NCBI RefSeq assembly: GCF_040954645.1
Contig: NC_092806.1
Location: 162,312,328-162,376,327, forward strand
DNA length: 64,000 bases
Reading direction: 5' to 3'
Origin: Diabrotica undecimpunctata
Taxonomy: Eukaryota > Arthropoda > Insecta > Coleoptera > Chrysomelidae
Shown here: positions 44,481 through 56,269 of the stretch, one piece after another
Position numbering within the stretch: the first letter of the stretch is position 1
Layout: each line of letters starts with the position of its first letter
The notes under the pieces: generated by a model
What the model saw: the letters and a program-made list of their open reading frames with translations, nothing else
Told to the model about the DNA's origin: nothing
Databases searched by the model: none
Made by a program: the position numbers and the translations under genes

Positions 44481-45265
44481 TGGTTTGTGATGGTTCATAT
44501 TATGTGTCAACCATTTGTTTCATATTCCCCTTCTTTCTATCTTAATGGCAAAATACTCAAGATAGTTTGTTCAAATGTTCCAGAATTTCAAAAATGATGT
44601 GCTATAGATAAAAAATATATTCAAAAGCAAATGCATATCGTATTTTTTTACATAAGTAATTCTCAGTACGTTTTTTTGTAGAAAACCTTCCCAATCCTTT
44701 TGCTTCTACAAAATTCTTTAAAATAATCTTTGATTCTTACCTGACCTATAAGACATCTCAGCTGAGATGATTATATTTACGTCAGCCAGCCTCTTGAAAA
44801 TATTATCTGCACCTCTGAACATAATTGTCTATTCAAAGGTTGTTGATTTGTTACCTTTAATAATAAAAACATTTTTATTAAAAAACATTATATTATACGC
44901 ATCACCAAATGATAAAGTTTTTGTTTCAAATTTCTATAAAAACAGTGTAAACGTTTACAAAACGGAAATAGATATTTTTTGTTTTCAACTATGTATAGGG
45001 TCTTTGCTACTTTTTCTTTGCTCTTTGCTCTTCCTCAGATTACAAGAATGCTAAAGAAAAAATTAATTAAACAAACAAGTCGTAATATCCATATTTTAGA
45101 AGGGAAACTAGACACTGGAAAAGAAGTTTAAAAGAAAAGACGGTTATAGACAGTTCCAGACTTAAGTACTGAAGAATAACTGAACAAGAACATATAATAA
45201 AGTTAGATAAAGATAAATTTGGCTCTGGAAAAAGTAATACGTATGTGACAAATCACAACTACTGG
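44481..45265. other. No gene recognised
   Basis: A 95-codon plus-strand frame at 44767-45054 is hydrophobic but has no family features, initiation context or splice structure. Taken as chance in AT-rich DNA. Confidence 0.4.
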
Positions 45266-45269
45266 TTCA

Positions 45270-45752
45270 ATAATATAATAAATCAGTGCAAATCCTGGCG
45301 TATGCTCATGATAGTTTTGAGAGAACTGAAAACGCTGTACGAGAGGTGTATGTAGCATTAAAACACCAACAAACGAAGTATATAAAGATAAGTACGCAAC
45401 TACAAATCCTACGGCGAATGACAATGGAGTGTGGAGAAGACGATACAACTTCGAACTTTATAGAACATATTATGAACCTGATATCGTAAAAACATATTAA
45501 GAAAGGACGTCTGAGGTGGATAAGGCATGTAATGGGTATGGAACAAAATGACCCAGCTAGAAAAACGCTCCTTGATAGACCCATTGTCAGAGAAGAAGAG
45601 GAAGACCCAGAACAAGGTTCCTTGATAACACAGATGAAGACATGAGAAATATGGGAATAGGCGATGGATAGGGACGACTGGAGAGAAATTCTTGAGGAGC
45701 CTAGGACCCACTCAGCTCACAGGGTTGTAAAGCCACAATGATGATGATGGAT
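45270..45752 (+). mobile_element. LINE fragment, internally deleted, ATG-tailed
   Basis: Same family as 38331-39082. The start at 45286-45420 reads 'FERTENAVREVYVALKHQQT' and 'KYIKISTQLQILRRMT' (post-YADD region). A jump to the post-thumb region follows ('RRYNFELYRTYYEPDI' in a shifted frame). It ends at a stop plus AATGATGATGATGG at 45737-45750. The thumb is deleted. Confidence 0.75.
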
Positions 45753-45754
45753 AA

Positions 45755-46497
45755 AGATAAATAACTGAAAAAAGTCTAAGAAGCCAAAAGAGTAGGTAAT
45801 TGAAGATGAAGTAGACTGAGGAAAAGCTGGAAAAATAGACTTGAGAACTTAAAAATAGAAAAAGAATTAAGAGTATAGAAGAATTATACATTTACTGGAT
45901 GTTAAAGCATTGAGAAAGGAGATATGAGCCAAATGAGAACAAATGTGCTACCTATATTAGGAACAAGAATATGAGAAGAAGAAAAACATTTATCAAGACA
46001 GAAGTGGAGTAAAACAGAGGTACTTATGTAGGGAGCTGATTGATAGATATACAGAACAAAAGGAAAGATAAATTATTAATAAATTGACAATATGTTATGA
46101 AAGAAAACAAGAAACTGAAAGCCTGTCAATAATTTTGTAAGTTCCACGAATGTCAGACCTATACATATAGGTACATCAAAACATATAAAAAAAAACAACA
46201 AAACGTTTGACGATTTATATCATTTAAATCTAGCAATAATGAATTTCTTAAACATTACACCCTTTTCTAATATAATAAAAATACATATTCTTCTTACCGA
46301 TTCTAAAATCCTCGTTAATTACAACAACATTCACAGAAATTAGAAACAAACGTTCTTGTTTATAATCAACAATTATCGAAAATCCCACTTTTTAGATCAA
46401 ATTACTAGTGGCGTCATTTTGGAGGGAATTACCCCTCTGATAAACTAGTAATTCGTCAACATAAAAGATAATTATTATACAAACTAAGAACTTATCA
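45755..46497. other. No gene seen
   Basis: AT-rich, lysine-codon-rich frames with many stops. Nothing assignable. Confidence 0.35.
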
Positions 46498-46546
46498 GAC
46501 GTGATTAGTGTTGCCCAAATGCAAGAACAAGACGAGACTTAGACAG

Positions 46547-46660
46547 TCTTGGTCTTGGTCTTGCGCCAATACACCTGGTCTTGGTCTTGGTCTTGGTATT
46601 GCACTCCCGGTCTTGGTCTTGGTCTTGGTCTTGCCGCAAGAGTCTTGCAAGTCTTGCAGT
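46547..46660. repeat. Left subterminal TTGGTC array
   Basis: Runs of (CTTGGT)2-4 are separated by short spacers (CGCCAATACACC and ATTGCACTCCCG). They end in GCAAGAGTCTTGCAAGTCTTGCAG. Arrays of short motifs near hAT ends are known transposase-binding sites in other hAT elements; here that role is an inference. Confidence 0.85.
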
Positions 46661-46799
46661 TATCCATTAATTAGCCTATTGGTATTTATTAAACGTTACT
46701 TTAGATCTTAGAACAACGTAACAGAGTAAGTACATTTTAAGCTTGAATTAACATAGCCATAATAAAGACTAACCAAATTAATAAATGTCTAAACAACTG

Positions 46800-46880
46800 A
46801 CACTAGGTGGGGTTTGAAGCGACGATCAAAGTGATTCTTGCCTATGCTCTAACTAACTCAGCTATCTACCAGGCCCCACG
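46800..46880 (-). repeat. tRNA-like stretch (possible SINE head)
   Basis: On the minus strand a segment starting GTGGGGCCTGGTAGATAGCT contains a TAGCTGAGTTAG block like a pol III A box. About 45 bases later GCTTCAAACCCC resembles a B box. The 5' GTGGGG can pair with CCCCAC at the end. Normal D-, anticodon- and T-arm pairing does not form, so it is not a working tRNA gene. Confidence 0.4.
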
Positions 46881-47329
46881 AAAGTCAATCTATTTCTTAA
46901 CAAATGTTTGCATTTACTAAGCTTACATGTGCTAAAACATGGTTAAAACAAAAAAAAACAAATTAATGACATAAGCATGCCTATATTGTAAAGAACATTA
47001 TCTGGCTAGAAAGGGATTGATGGACATGATGGGCAAAAAATCCACATACATGTATCAATTGCACAGATTTAACAAGATTTAACAGAAGATAACAAACTAT
47101 AATCCACTTACTAAAGCAAAATAAATGTTTTTACCAATCTTATCTTTACTTTTATTTAAAAAACTAACTTGAAAAATAAAGAATAGTTAAAAAAGCAATG
47201 GTAATCAAAAGAAGTTATTTTAAATTAAGGAGATCCTACTTAATAAATACATTAATTTACCAAAATAAAGTAGTAGGTACATAATATATGTAATTGGTAA
47301 TAAGGTAATAACTATATTTTTTTACATCT

Positions 47330-47560
47330 CCACTTTTTCTAGAGGTTATTAAAAAGCTTGTAATATCTCCACCGAATTTTGGTTTTTCGGGAAGAAATAT
47401 TTGTAATTATTTTTTGTGAAAAGATATTAGATGCTTCTTTAAATCTGACGTGTTTCTGTTGATCATTCTCATTCCAACCTTTTTGCATGATGCATGAATT
47501 ATTTCGCAAATCAAATTTGCTTTTACGTCTTTTAGATCTATAACTCTAACGCTCACTACT
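47330..47560 (-). pseudogene. Degraded BED-type zinc finger trace
   Basis: One minus-strand frame reads 'ANLICEIIHASCKKVGMRMI' followed by 'NRNTSDLKKHLISFHKK' and a stop. The 'NTS.L..HL...H' part is the hallmark of BED fingers that begin many hAT transposases. The Cys spacing is off. It suggests the element is a deletion derivative of an autonomous hAT. Confidence 0.5.
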
Positions 47561-48399
47561 CGGCCTAGAACTATTTGAATCTTTGTCCCTCATGTCAAAT
47601 TGTAAACTTGTCACTCCGGTAACAACAAGGATTAGATGAAAAACAATTATTACATTAGACTCAATGGAAAGCTCAATTGGGAATAAAGTTAAGTGATGTC
47701 GAAAAAGTAACTACTATACTACTAGTTACTTTGTGTTCGTTACTATCCAATACCCTAAGTATCTAATAACAAACCGAGAATTATATATCGTTACTTCGGT
47801 ATTCTAAATACTTCATTACTAACATTATCTGTTACGGTACTTTTGAATATTAGCCACGCTCTTTCAGCAAATTTGGTTTAACCGAATGATCTCATCGCAC
47901 ACTCAGCAGAAACAATTTATAGTCTTAGGTCGATAAGATTTGTTTATTTAGATTCCTCCTGACTAAATTATAATGGGAAAAAATTGAGTTATTAAGTGGG
48001 TGTCCGTAACAATTATATTTTTTATTAGCTAGGGTGACATATTTAAAAAAATATCGATACGATATTACTGTCGGCGTCGCAATGCAAGAATATTATTTTT
48101 ATGATTAGAGGGCGGCTATTCTCAAAATATGGACAATTAATTTCAGAGCGAAGAAGTCGTCTGCTGGAGAAGAATGTACAAAATATTTTATTTTTACATT
48201 GTAATTATGACCTCTGAGCACGTGTCAAATGTGTTTTATTTTAATGAATATTTTGATTCGGTATGTATGTTTATGGTATTGTTTGTAATGCGCATAAGTC
48301 CAGTTTTTCAAATTTTTATTACATATTTTTTTGCATCTCATAGAGTCTTTAAGCATATACCCGAACTACTATACTCGCTAAAACCACACTCAGTCCTAA

Positions 48400-48560
48400 C
48401 TGCAAGACGCAAGAGTCTCGCAGGCTTAGTCTTGTTCTTGCTTAAATCTTGCACGGTCAGTCTTGGTCTTGGTCTTGCTAAAATTAGGCGGTCTTGGTCT
48501 TGGTCTTGGTCTTGCAAAAACGCAAGAACAAGACCAAGACTGCAAGACCAAGACCGATTT
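48400..48560. repeat. Right subterminal TTGGTC array (both orientations)
   Basis: Contains (TTGGTC)n runs in the same direction as the left array. Near the tip is the reverse motif (GCAAGAACAAGACCAAGACTGCAAGACCAAGACC). The tip motif GCAAGAACAAGAC also occurs at 46521-46533 beside the left end, in the same orientation. Confidence 0.85.
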
Positions 48561-48769
48561 TGAGCAACACTAGACGTGATTTACCTGGCAATAGTTTGGT
48601 ACACTGTTAGAATCGCAAAAGTGCATTGCAAAATTTTGGTTTTGTTATCACTACAATCATTGTTCTTATTGGAATCGGCAAAAAATGTGAATTATTATAC
48701 CACTTACGTACCCTAAAAGTACGTTTACAATAACCGGAAGACAAAAAACACCGGAAAACCAAAACTATA

Positions 48770-49000
48770 ACGAACATGATGTTTCACAGGAAACAGGAAC
48801 TAAAAAAATGGATTGTTAAATTAATTCCAAGAAATCGTGAAAGAACAAAATCACACAAAAATGTAGACATAAATCCATTTAATGTCATATATATGGAAAT
48901 AAGAAAATCGATACGTGAAGTAAAGTAAAAATGGTACGAAGAAAGCTGTAAAGAAATCGAACAATTAGTACCAAAAAATGAGACATACTAAGCAGCTTTT
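48770..49000 (+). mobile_element. LINE linker fragment
   Basis: The plus strand reads 'MEIRKSIREVK', stop, 'KWYEESCKEIEQLVPKNETY'. This is the 'WF/YEEEC..I' linker block of RTE-like LINEs. It abuts the 3' part of an opposing LINE. Confidence 0.6.
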
Positions 49001-49159
49001 ACTAAAAAAACAACATTTTAACTTTAACATTGAACACGAGACGCTGTAGGTACGCAATAAAATGAATAAAACTGACAAAACAATAGAACGTGACATATCC
49101 TGATCAAGTAGCAGTAGAGATAATAATTTTAATAGAAGATCAGCTTTAAATATTATTCG

Positions 49160-49870
49160 ACTTATATTTTCTTGTAGTGCCTTTCCGTTTCGGATGTTGG
49201 CGACCATAATGGCAATCTGTATTTTGCAAACTATGACTCTGAAAAGATTTGTGGTTGTTGTCTTGAATCACGTACGTAGATTTTTCAGCCAGGAAATCCT
49301 TCGCCTTCCTGGTCCTCGTTTTCCTTCTACTTTTCCTTGTAGAATTAATTGCAGCAACCCATATCTTTCGCTGTTCCTCATGTTGCAGTTCCTATCTTTT
49401 ATGTTCCTCAGTCATATCTTGCAGTTCGCTAGCTGTGTTGGATTCTTTAAGACCAGCTGCTTGTTTTTTTATGCATATTAAATGTATCGTGTTTTTGTTT
49501 AAATAACTCTTCTTCACACTATGTTTTTAACCAATTTTCTTTGGCCTTTCGTATTTCAGTTCTTATTTATCTCTAAATATTTTTATACATTCTTTTGTTA
49601 TTCTTTGATTTTCTTCTTTCTTTCTTGAGTTCTTCTCTGATCTTGCTTAAGGTTTCAGATATATTCTGGAGTGATTCTTCTGGATCATATGTTTGGTCCA
49701 TGTTACTTAGCTTTTCAGAAAAATTCGTGCGGCTGTCTCTTTTGTTTCTTTATCTTTTAAACCTATATTTACCAATAACAAGAATATGACCTGACGATAC
49801 GTCAGCACCAAAGTAACTTTTAACTGATCTTCGGGATAATCGGGCATCCATCACGGAATGTCTTTATATG
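49160..49870 (-). mobile_element. LINE linker and C-terminal tail, RT deleted
   Basis: The minus strand has lysine-rich linker traces at 49860-49500 and then the C-terminal end at 49330-49180: 'RRRISWLKNLRTWFKTTTTN', 'LFRVIVCKIQIAIMVANIRN'. It is nearly the same sequence as 43860-43680, so both are copies of one family, and both lack the RT core. Confidence 0.72.
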
Positions 49871-49874
49871 TAAT

Positions 49875-50485
49875 TATTTTGATTCCTTATTATGTTTCCT
49901 GGTTGATCTTACGGAGAGACTTAAGTATACAAGCGTCTTGGTGGTAGTTTGAAGAACGTATTTAGTATTGCATTCTTCATCTTCCACAATAGTTTTATAA
50001 TCTTTCTCCCCTTTCATTTCTCTTCCCTAGAACAAAATCACTAATTACCAATCACTTTACCAATTTTTGCATTTAACAACTTATATAGTACAACCTAAAA
50101 TCTTCTTTTTTTTAGGTTCCTTACATTGTTTCCATTTTTTCTGTATTCTTTAATTTTCTTAAGAATCTTTCTTTCTCTGCCTATTCAGTGTTGTAATGCA
50201 CTTCTTCTTTTTTCTTCTCAGCGTACCTTATTAATTCCCCTTGACGTTATCGATTAACACGGCAAGGCTATCACTGTCTTGAGCAATTCTGAACAGTTGC
50301 ACTTATTTGCGTCGTTCGATCTTACTTATCATAATTATTCGAGGAATCTTTTATTGTTTTACCAGCATTGTATGTCCAATATATGCTATTTCAACATATA
50401 TGCAACATACTTTGTTTCTAATTTAATTTCCGCTCGTAATTAGTCAAATTTCGCTGACAAAAAGCGCCGCTATCCAGCGACAGAG
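49875..50485. other. No gene seen
   Basis: AT-rich, no assigned element. Confidence 0.4.
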
Positions 50486-50487
50486 AC

Positions 50488-51475
50488 TTCTTCTTCTTTT
50501 TATGTAGACATGACTCTGTCTATTTTTTAATGTGCCTCCAGTAAGTTGTCGTTCCATCGTTTTTGTGGTCTTTCTACTGACCGTCTTCCTATTGGGGAAT
50601 CTTCTCTTGCCGTCTTTACTACTCTATGGTGGTTTCGTCTCTGCTGTTTCTAACATTCTTTTTGTTCTCTCTGTGTCAGGTCGTCTTTCTGCCGCGCATG
50701 TCATTATTGGTCTGATGACTATTTTGTAAATTCTGCCTTTCATTTCTTTCCCGATATTTTTATTTCTCCATATTGTTTCATTCAGGCAACCTGCGGCTCT
50801 ATTTGCTCTATTCACTTGATCTTTCACTTCTGTTTCGAGCTTTTTGTAGCTAGATAATGTGATGTCTAGATATTTATACTCCATAACTTGTTCTATTATC
50901 TGACCTTCCAGCTCCAATTTACATCTTAGTAAATTTGCTGTTATAACCATGCATTTTGTTTTTTTTTTTGGGGAACTAACACGTTAAATTTTCTGGCGGT
51001 TATATTAAATTGGTGCAACATACGTTGTAAATCATCTTCACTTTGAGAGAGTAGTATTGCGTCGTCTGCATAGCAGATTATTTTAAGTTGTTTTCCTCCC
51101 ATTCTTTCCCATCCTTTTTTAGTTCTTACTTTTTTATTATTACATTCACAATAAGGTTGAACAATAGAGGACTCAGAAAATCTCCCTGTCTTATTCCATT
51201 GCCAGCTTCAATAGGGTCAGTTAGTTCTTTTTCTACTTTTACGTTTATTGTGTTGTTTTGGTAGATATTTTCGATCATTTTGATTATTCCTAAACGTATC
51301 TCTCTTGCAGAAATTCTTTAATTTGACCTGGTTAAATGTTTTCTTAAGGTCCACGAAACATAGATATGGCGGTTTGTTTTATTCTAATGATTTCCCTTGC
51401 ATTTGCCTCATTATAAATATAGCATGGGTGCATGATCTTTCCGACCTAAAACATTGTTGTTCTTCTGCTAGTGTT
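50488..51475 (-). mobile_element. LINE (GAA-tailed family), RT half
   Basis: On the minus strand: 'PPYLCFVDLKKTFNQVKLK' near 51360, palm 'IICYADDAILLSQSEDDLQR' near 51090-51030, and 'ATKSSKQK' traces. The thumb/tail ORF at 50950-50624 includes 'LLRCKLELEGQIIEQVMEYK' and 'IYKIVIRPIM'. It ends 'RSVERPQKRWNDN' followed by (GAA)n at about 50488-50502. Same family as the split copy at 40566-42420. Confidence 0.82.
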
Positions 51476-51479
51476 ATAA

Positions 51480-52135
51480 TTTCATTCAGTTGATTTGTTA
51501 TCACTTTGGTTGTTAATTTTATAGTATTGTGTTTAATAAATTAATTCCTATGTAATTTTTCGAGTTAGATTTGTCTCCTTTTTGAAGGAAGGTATTGATA
51601 TAGACTTAGATAAAGACTTGTTTGAAACAAAGCAAGATTTTGAACATACGTTCAAAATCTTGCAACAATATTATTTGAGCTAAATAATGTTTCATTCTTT
51701 AAATAATTTTACTGTTACCTATTTGTATTCCCGAAAATCTTTAGGGATGTTGTTTTATGTCTTAAACTGCAGGGATGACCGGGGAAGCCCTACAAGTTGA
51801 TATCGTATGTCCTCCTCTGCCGAATCTTGGCTTCTGAGGACCATGAGCAGTAATATTGTCTTAACTGTTGAGCTCCATGTTAATGAACTTGGGAAAATAA
51901 TTGGGTTGGTTTTCCGTTGCCTTTCCCAATAATTTTTCTTTCTTGTTAGGTTTACTTCTAGAGATTGGATAAAATGTATAAGAATTTATGGTTATTTGAA
52001 AGAAAGTGTTAAGAAATAACTTGTCTTCTTGAATTCAGGTTTGCTGAACTTTGAAATTGCCAAATACACTTTATGCAAGTATTAATCTTCACTCTATATC
52101 GTCTCACTATATTGCTATATATGTATCTGATCAAT
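51480..52135. other. Unassigned; hairpin and a repeat-like stretch
   Basis: A perfect hairpin lies at 51632-51663. At 51770-51960 the sequence is less AT-rich and, on the minus strand, contains GGGAAAGGCAACGGAAAACC. It looks like part of an interspersed repeat, but I cannot name a family. No coding trace. Confidence 0.35.
51632..51663. repeat. Perfect hairpin, 14-base arms
   Basis: Arms GCAAGATTTTGAAC (51632-51645) and its exact complement (51650-51663) around ATAC. The arms resemble no neighbouring element. Confidence 0.85.
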
Positions 52136-52136
52136 T

Positions 52137-53660
52137 CGTTCTTCTTCTTCTTTAGGTACCGTCTCCTCTAAGGAGGTTGGTAATCATCACAGCTATTTTC
52201 ACTTTTGAGATTGCAGCTCTGAACAAGTCGACGGAACTGCAATTATACCACTTTCTCAGATTGTTGAGCCAGGAGATGCGTCTTCTTCCAATACTTCGAT
52301 TTCCCCGTATTTTTCCCTGCAATGGGGTTTGTAGCAACACATATTTATCCCCTCTCATATCGTGGCCGAGATGTTGTAACTTCCTTATCTTAATCGTATT
52401 CATGATTTCCATTTCCTTTGTCATCTTTCTGAGGACTTCAACATTTGTTATTCGGTCTACCCAACTTATTTTTAATATTCTTAAATATATTCTTTAATAT
52501 GCTTAAAGTCGATCGCTCACCTCTTTCTTTAACGTCCAGGCCTCCACCCCATACAGCAGCACCGAAAACACATATAAACGTAATATTCTTATTTTGAGTT
52601 GTAAACTAAGGTCTCTACTGCATAATACTTTTCTCATCTTATTAAATGTTGCTCTAGCTTGTCCAATTGTCATTTTTATTTCTTCTGTATACTCTTTATT
52701 TTCATTAATAATTGTACAATAATACCAAGATGTCTGTATTTTTTTACTTTCTCTATTGGAACCCCTCTTATGTTTAAAAAGTCTTGTTGTTGTGTTTTGG
52801 AAATTGTCATAAATTTTGTTTTATTAGCATTAAGCGTTAGTCCGCTTTCCTCACTAGCATTTACTACATTATCTAAAAGTGTCTGTAGATCTTGTATATT
52901 TTCTGCAATTAGTATAATATCATCGGCATATCTGATATTGTTGATGGGTCTGCCGTTGACTTTTATTCCAATTGTTACATTTTCGAGTGATTTTTTAATT
53001 ATTTCTTCCGAATATAGATTGAACAATAAGGGGGAGAGTATGCAACCTTGCCTTACGCCTCTTTTTTATCTCTACTTCCTCCGAAAGTTCTTTGCCTACC
53101 CTGACTTTTGCTGTTTGGTTAAAGTAGAGATGAGTTATTATTCTTAAGTCTTTTTTGTCAATGTGTTTATCTTTAAGTAACTGTATAAGACGGATCTAAC
53201 GCCTTATTGTAATCAATAAAACAAACATAGAGTGGTTGGTTTACATCCATACATCTTTGCATGAGGACGTTAAATCCAAATAATGCCTCTCGTGTACCCA
53301 TGGCATTCCTAAATCCAAATTGGTGATGTCTTGTTCCACTTTTCTGAAAATTCTTAAATGGATAATTTTTAAGAATATTTTTAGTGTGTGACTCATTATA
53401 CTAATTATACGGTGGTCATTACATTCCTTTGCATTAGGTTTTTTTGGTAATGTAATAAATGTTGATTTGAGCCAATCTCTCGGAATAATTCGTTCTAACC
53501 AGCCCTAATAATTCCGTAACTATCTTCGTTTCTTTGGTATGTTTTCCTTATAGTGCTTTGTTAGTTTACTTATTTTCAATATGCCTTTTTGTGACACTGA
53601 GTACTACTACTGTACCATACTTTTTCTTTAATTTTATCGTTTATCATTGCTGTTGGTAGG
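52137..53660 (-). mobile_element. LINE, RT half with GAA tail
   Basis: The minus strand starts with decayed RT at 53560-53030 ('FGFRNAMGTREALFGFNVLM', 'PLYVCFIDYNKALD'). The ORF at 53026-52676 carries 'RPINNIRYADDIILIAENIQ' and 'TLNANKTKFMTISKTQQQ'. The last piece at 52424-52152 includes 'KLQHLGHDMRGDKYVLLQTP' and 'RRRISWLNNLRKWY'. A TAA and (AGA)n at about 52139-52153 follow. It is 5'-truncated and broken by shifts. Confidence 0.85.
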
Positions 53661-53664
53661 CAAT

Positions 53665-54375
53665 ATGTTTAGTGTGGATGTTATCAAACAAACAGATAAC
53701 CTTACCTCATTATTGCCATTGAAAAAAATATTCGATAAAAAAGTTAGCCGATAATTTATGATTTGTCAATTGATTAATCTTAAAGAATGTCTTTTATTGT
53801 GATACTGGTACAAAAATAACTTTAAGAGTACTTAAGTATATACGCTTTATCCGCTAACTGATAAAATTCATGTATTTAGTATATCATAATTTGAATCACA
53901 ATCGACATACTTGGAAAATATTAATATGTTAATCTTTTTAACAATATTTGTTTGTCATTATTTAACACCCACAACGAAGGATCATTCGAAAGCTACGTGG
54001 ACAAACGTAGATATGATGCGAATCTAAAGGAATCTTTTGTGCCTTATTCGTATTCTTTCATTTGCAATCATAAAAAGTTCAACTGATTCTAATCCTGTAC
54101 ATTTCAAGTCAGGATATTTTATAACTTAGTCAAGTTCAGTCTTACCTTTAATTTTTACTTTTTAGGGACTTCAAAAAAATAATACAATACGTTCTAGCAG
54201 TAAAAACAATATACTATAATAAAACTTTTAAAAGCATAAACAGATCAGAACTATACAATACTAAATTCTGCACATTTGAAGCATACGAATCTAAATTTTC
54301 TATCTCACACAAAACATTTGTACTTAATATTTATTTAACTTGACTAGATAATCTCTAGGTCTAATTTTATTTTTT
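53665..54375. other. No gene seen
   Basis: AT-rich unassigned sequence. Confidence 0.45.
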
Positions 54376-54379
54376 TATA

Positions 54380-54925
54380 GCCCTTTTTCTATCCGAATTG
54401 TCGAATAAAGGCCTCTCCCATTTCTCGCCATTCATCCCTGTTGTGTGCTAGGCGTTTCCACATTGGTCCTGCGACTCTTTTGATATCGTCGCTCCAGCGC
54501 ATTTGAGGTCTTCCTCTTGGTCTCTTCGCATCGTACGGTCACCAGTTTCCGACTTCTTTGTTCGATCTACCATCTTCGAGACGTTCGTTGTGTCCAACCC
54601 ATTTCCATTTTAATTTAGCTGCTTGTTTCGCGGCGTCCTTTATTTTTGTTTTGTTCCGGATTGCTTTGTTCGTTTGCCGATCTATTAGTGAGATACCAAG
54701 CATCTGTTGTTGCATGGCTCGCTGAGTTTTTCGAATCTTGTCCATGTTCTTTTTTGTGAATGTCCAGGTTTGAGCTCCGTAAGTGAGAACGGGAAGGATA
54801 CAAGAATCGTACACTTTAGTTCGAAGGTTTTGGGGTATCTTTTTGTCTTTCAGTATGTATGAGAGTTTTCCAAATGCGGCCCATCCCATTCTTACTCGTC
54901 TGCTTATTTCGGTAGTTTGGTTTTA
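54380..54925 (-). mobile_element. RTE-like LINE C-terminal end
   Basis: The minus strand reads 'EISRRVRMGWAAFGKLSYIL', then the long ORF 54889-54539 with 'CILPVLTYGAQTWTFTKKNM' and 'KLKWKWVGHNERLEDGR'. A TGA at 54539-54541 interrupts. The same frame continues with 'PYDAKRPRGRPQMRWSDDI' and 'AHNRDEWREMGEAFIRQFG' to a stop near 54403. The tail after the stop is A-rich and not a trinucleotide repeat. Distinct family from the GAA- and ATG-tailed ones. Confidence 0.85.
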
Positions 54926-54929
54926 TTTT

Positions 54930-56265
54930 AATTTTATAAGCTAATTTTATAATCTCTTTTATATAATATTTTATAATAAAATTATTGGTTGAATCCCACG
55001 TTTTGCCAAACTGAAACATAAACTTATAACCAATAATTAACTTATCCTTGCATTTAATTTTTCTATCAGTTGATCATCATCAAAATGACCTCTCAAACGT
55101 CTGCCAGCAGGACTTGGAATAAAGTATTATGAGCTAGATGAGTATTTCTATATTACAATCATGTCAGATATAAACTTTTGCCCTCACATAAAGTGTTAAA
55201 TCGAGTTTTTAATATTTTAAATTGAATTTCACGGCATAGATTTTTCGTACAATACTGTCTGACTTATTCCTACAATTCTTCTATCAGATATGCAACTCTA
55301 AATACAGACAATTCAAAACTTTTGAAACTATTGGACAGTTACATAGATTATGTACAACTAATTTCAGGCACATAGGAAGAGTGCTGTAAACAAAATCAAC
55401 AGGATTGTTTCATTTTGTATATATGGTGAATAGAAAATAATAAGTCATTACCGAAAAGTAGTCTAAGATGACCACCAACGTCGTTAATTGTAACTATTGA
55501 AAATTTAGAAAGTTAAAAATTAATAGAGGGAGCCAATATTCAGCATGGACTAAAGATAGCAGAATGCTGGACAGTGATGACAACGATTGCTTCTTTTGGT
55601 GGCATTATTAGCTAATGTAGATTTCAGCTTGTTTTGCGATAACAGTTCATTTTATTGCTTTCATGCAGGTTATTTTTAAATGCTTTTTCCTTATAGTACG
55701 TAGATATTCTTCATTAGGTTTCTTTTTAGCTATCTTCAATTATATTTCAATATAAAATACTGCACATAAATAAAATAATTCATTAACTTTTTCTAATAGA
55801 TATGCAACTTACGTTACAACTCGTTTAAGTAAGTTGCTGATAGGTGGCGTCTCTGCCTATAGATTATACTGTTTTAAACCGAACTATCCGACACACAGTT
55901 TAAGCTCTATTATAGACAATTTAAAAAGTCTTTTGTGTGTATGTACTCTATATGTAGGCATTAATGCATTATTTATATAGTTATTCACAGTTATGCACAT
56001 ATTTATATGCTAACAAGTTGATAGCAAAATATAAGATGGTAAAAATATATCATATAGATAAAATAGAAAAATAAAAACACAAAATTACATTAATACATAA
56101 TACTAAATTTAATACCATATAAATATATATGGTATTAAAAGGGAAAAAATTAACTATATAATAACAAAAAGAGTCCAGTAAGTCATTCATTGTTACACAT
56201 AGGCTTCCACTATATATTTGCATCAATTTCTGTTCAGCTATAAAATTGTCATTAATACATTCAAT
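54930..56265. other. No gene seen; AT-rich
   Basis: A small AT hairpin lies at 56111-56136. No coding traces or recognised repeats. Confidence 0.45.
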
Positions 56266-56269
56266 AATG

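Larger units (their letters stand above)
46498..48580. mobile_element. Non-autonomous hAT element with 8-bp target duplication
   Basis: The element proper is 46506-48572 (2,067 bases). Terminal inverted repeats are TAGTGTTGCCCAAA and its imperfect complement TTTTGAGCAACACTA. GACGTGAT flanks both ends (46498-46505 and 48573-48580), the 8-base duplication typical of hAT. Both ends carry arrays of the hexamer TTGGTC. No transposase ORF exists. A degraded BED-finger-like stretch lies on the minus strand at 47560-47330. The frames at 46508-46711 and 48174-48563 are products of the hexamer arrays and chance. Confidence 0.87.

Noticed and set aside
44767..45054. 95-codon hydrophobic ORF
   Set aside because: Low-complexity hydrophobic translation of AT-rich DNA; no homology recognised.
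46800..46880. Functional tRNA gene
   Set aside because: Boxes are present, but D-, anticodon- and T-arms do not pair, so only a tRNA-like repeat is called.
46508..48563. ORFs encoding LG and WS repeats at the hAT ends
   Set aside because: They are translations of the TTGGTC hexamer arrays and have no family features.
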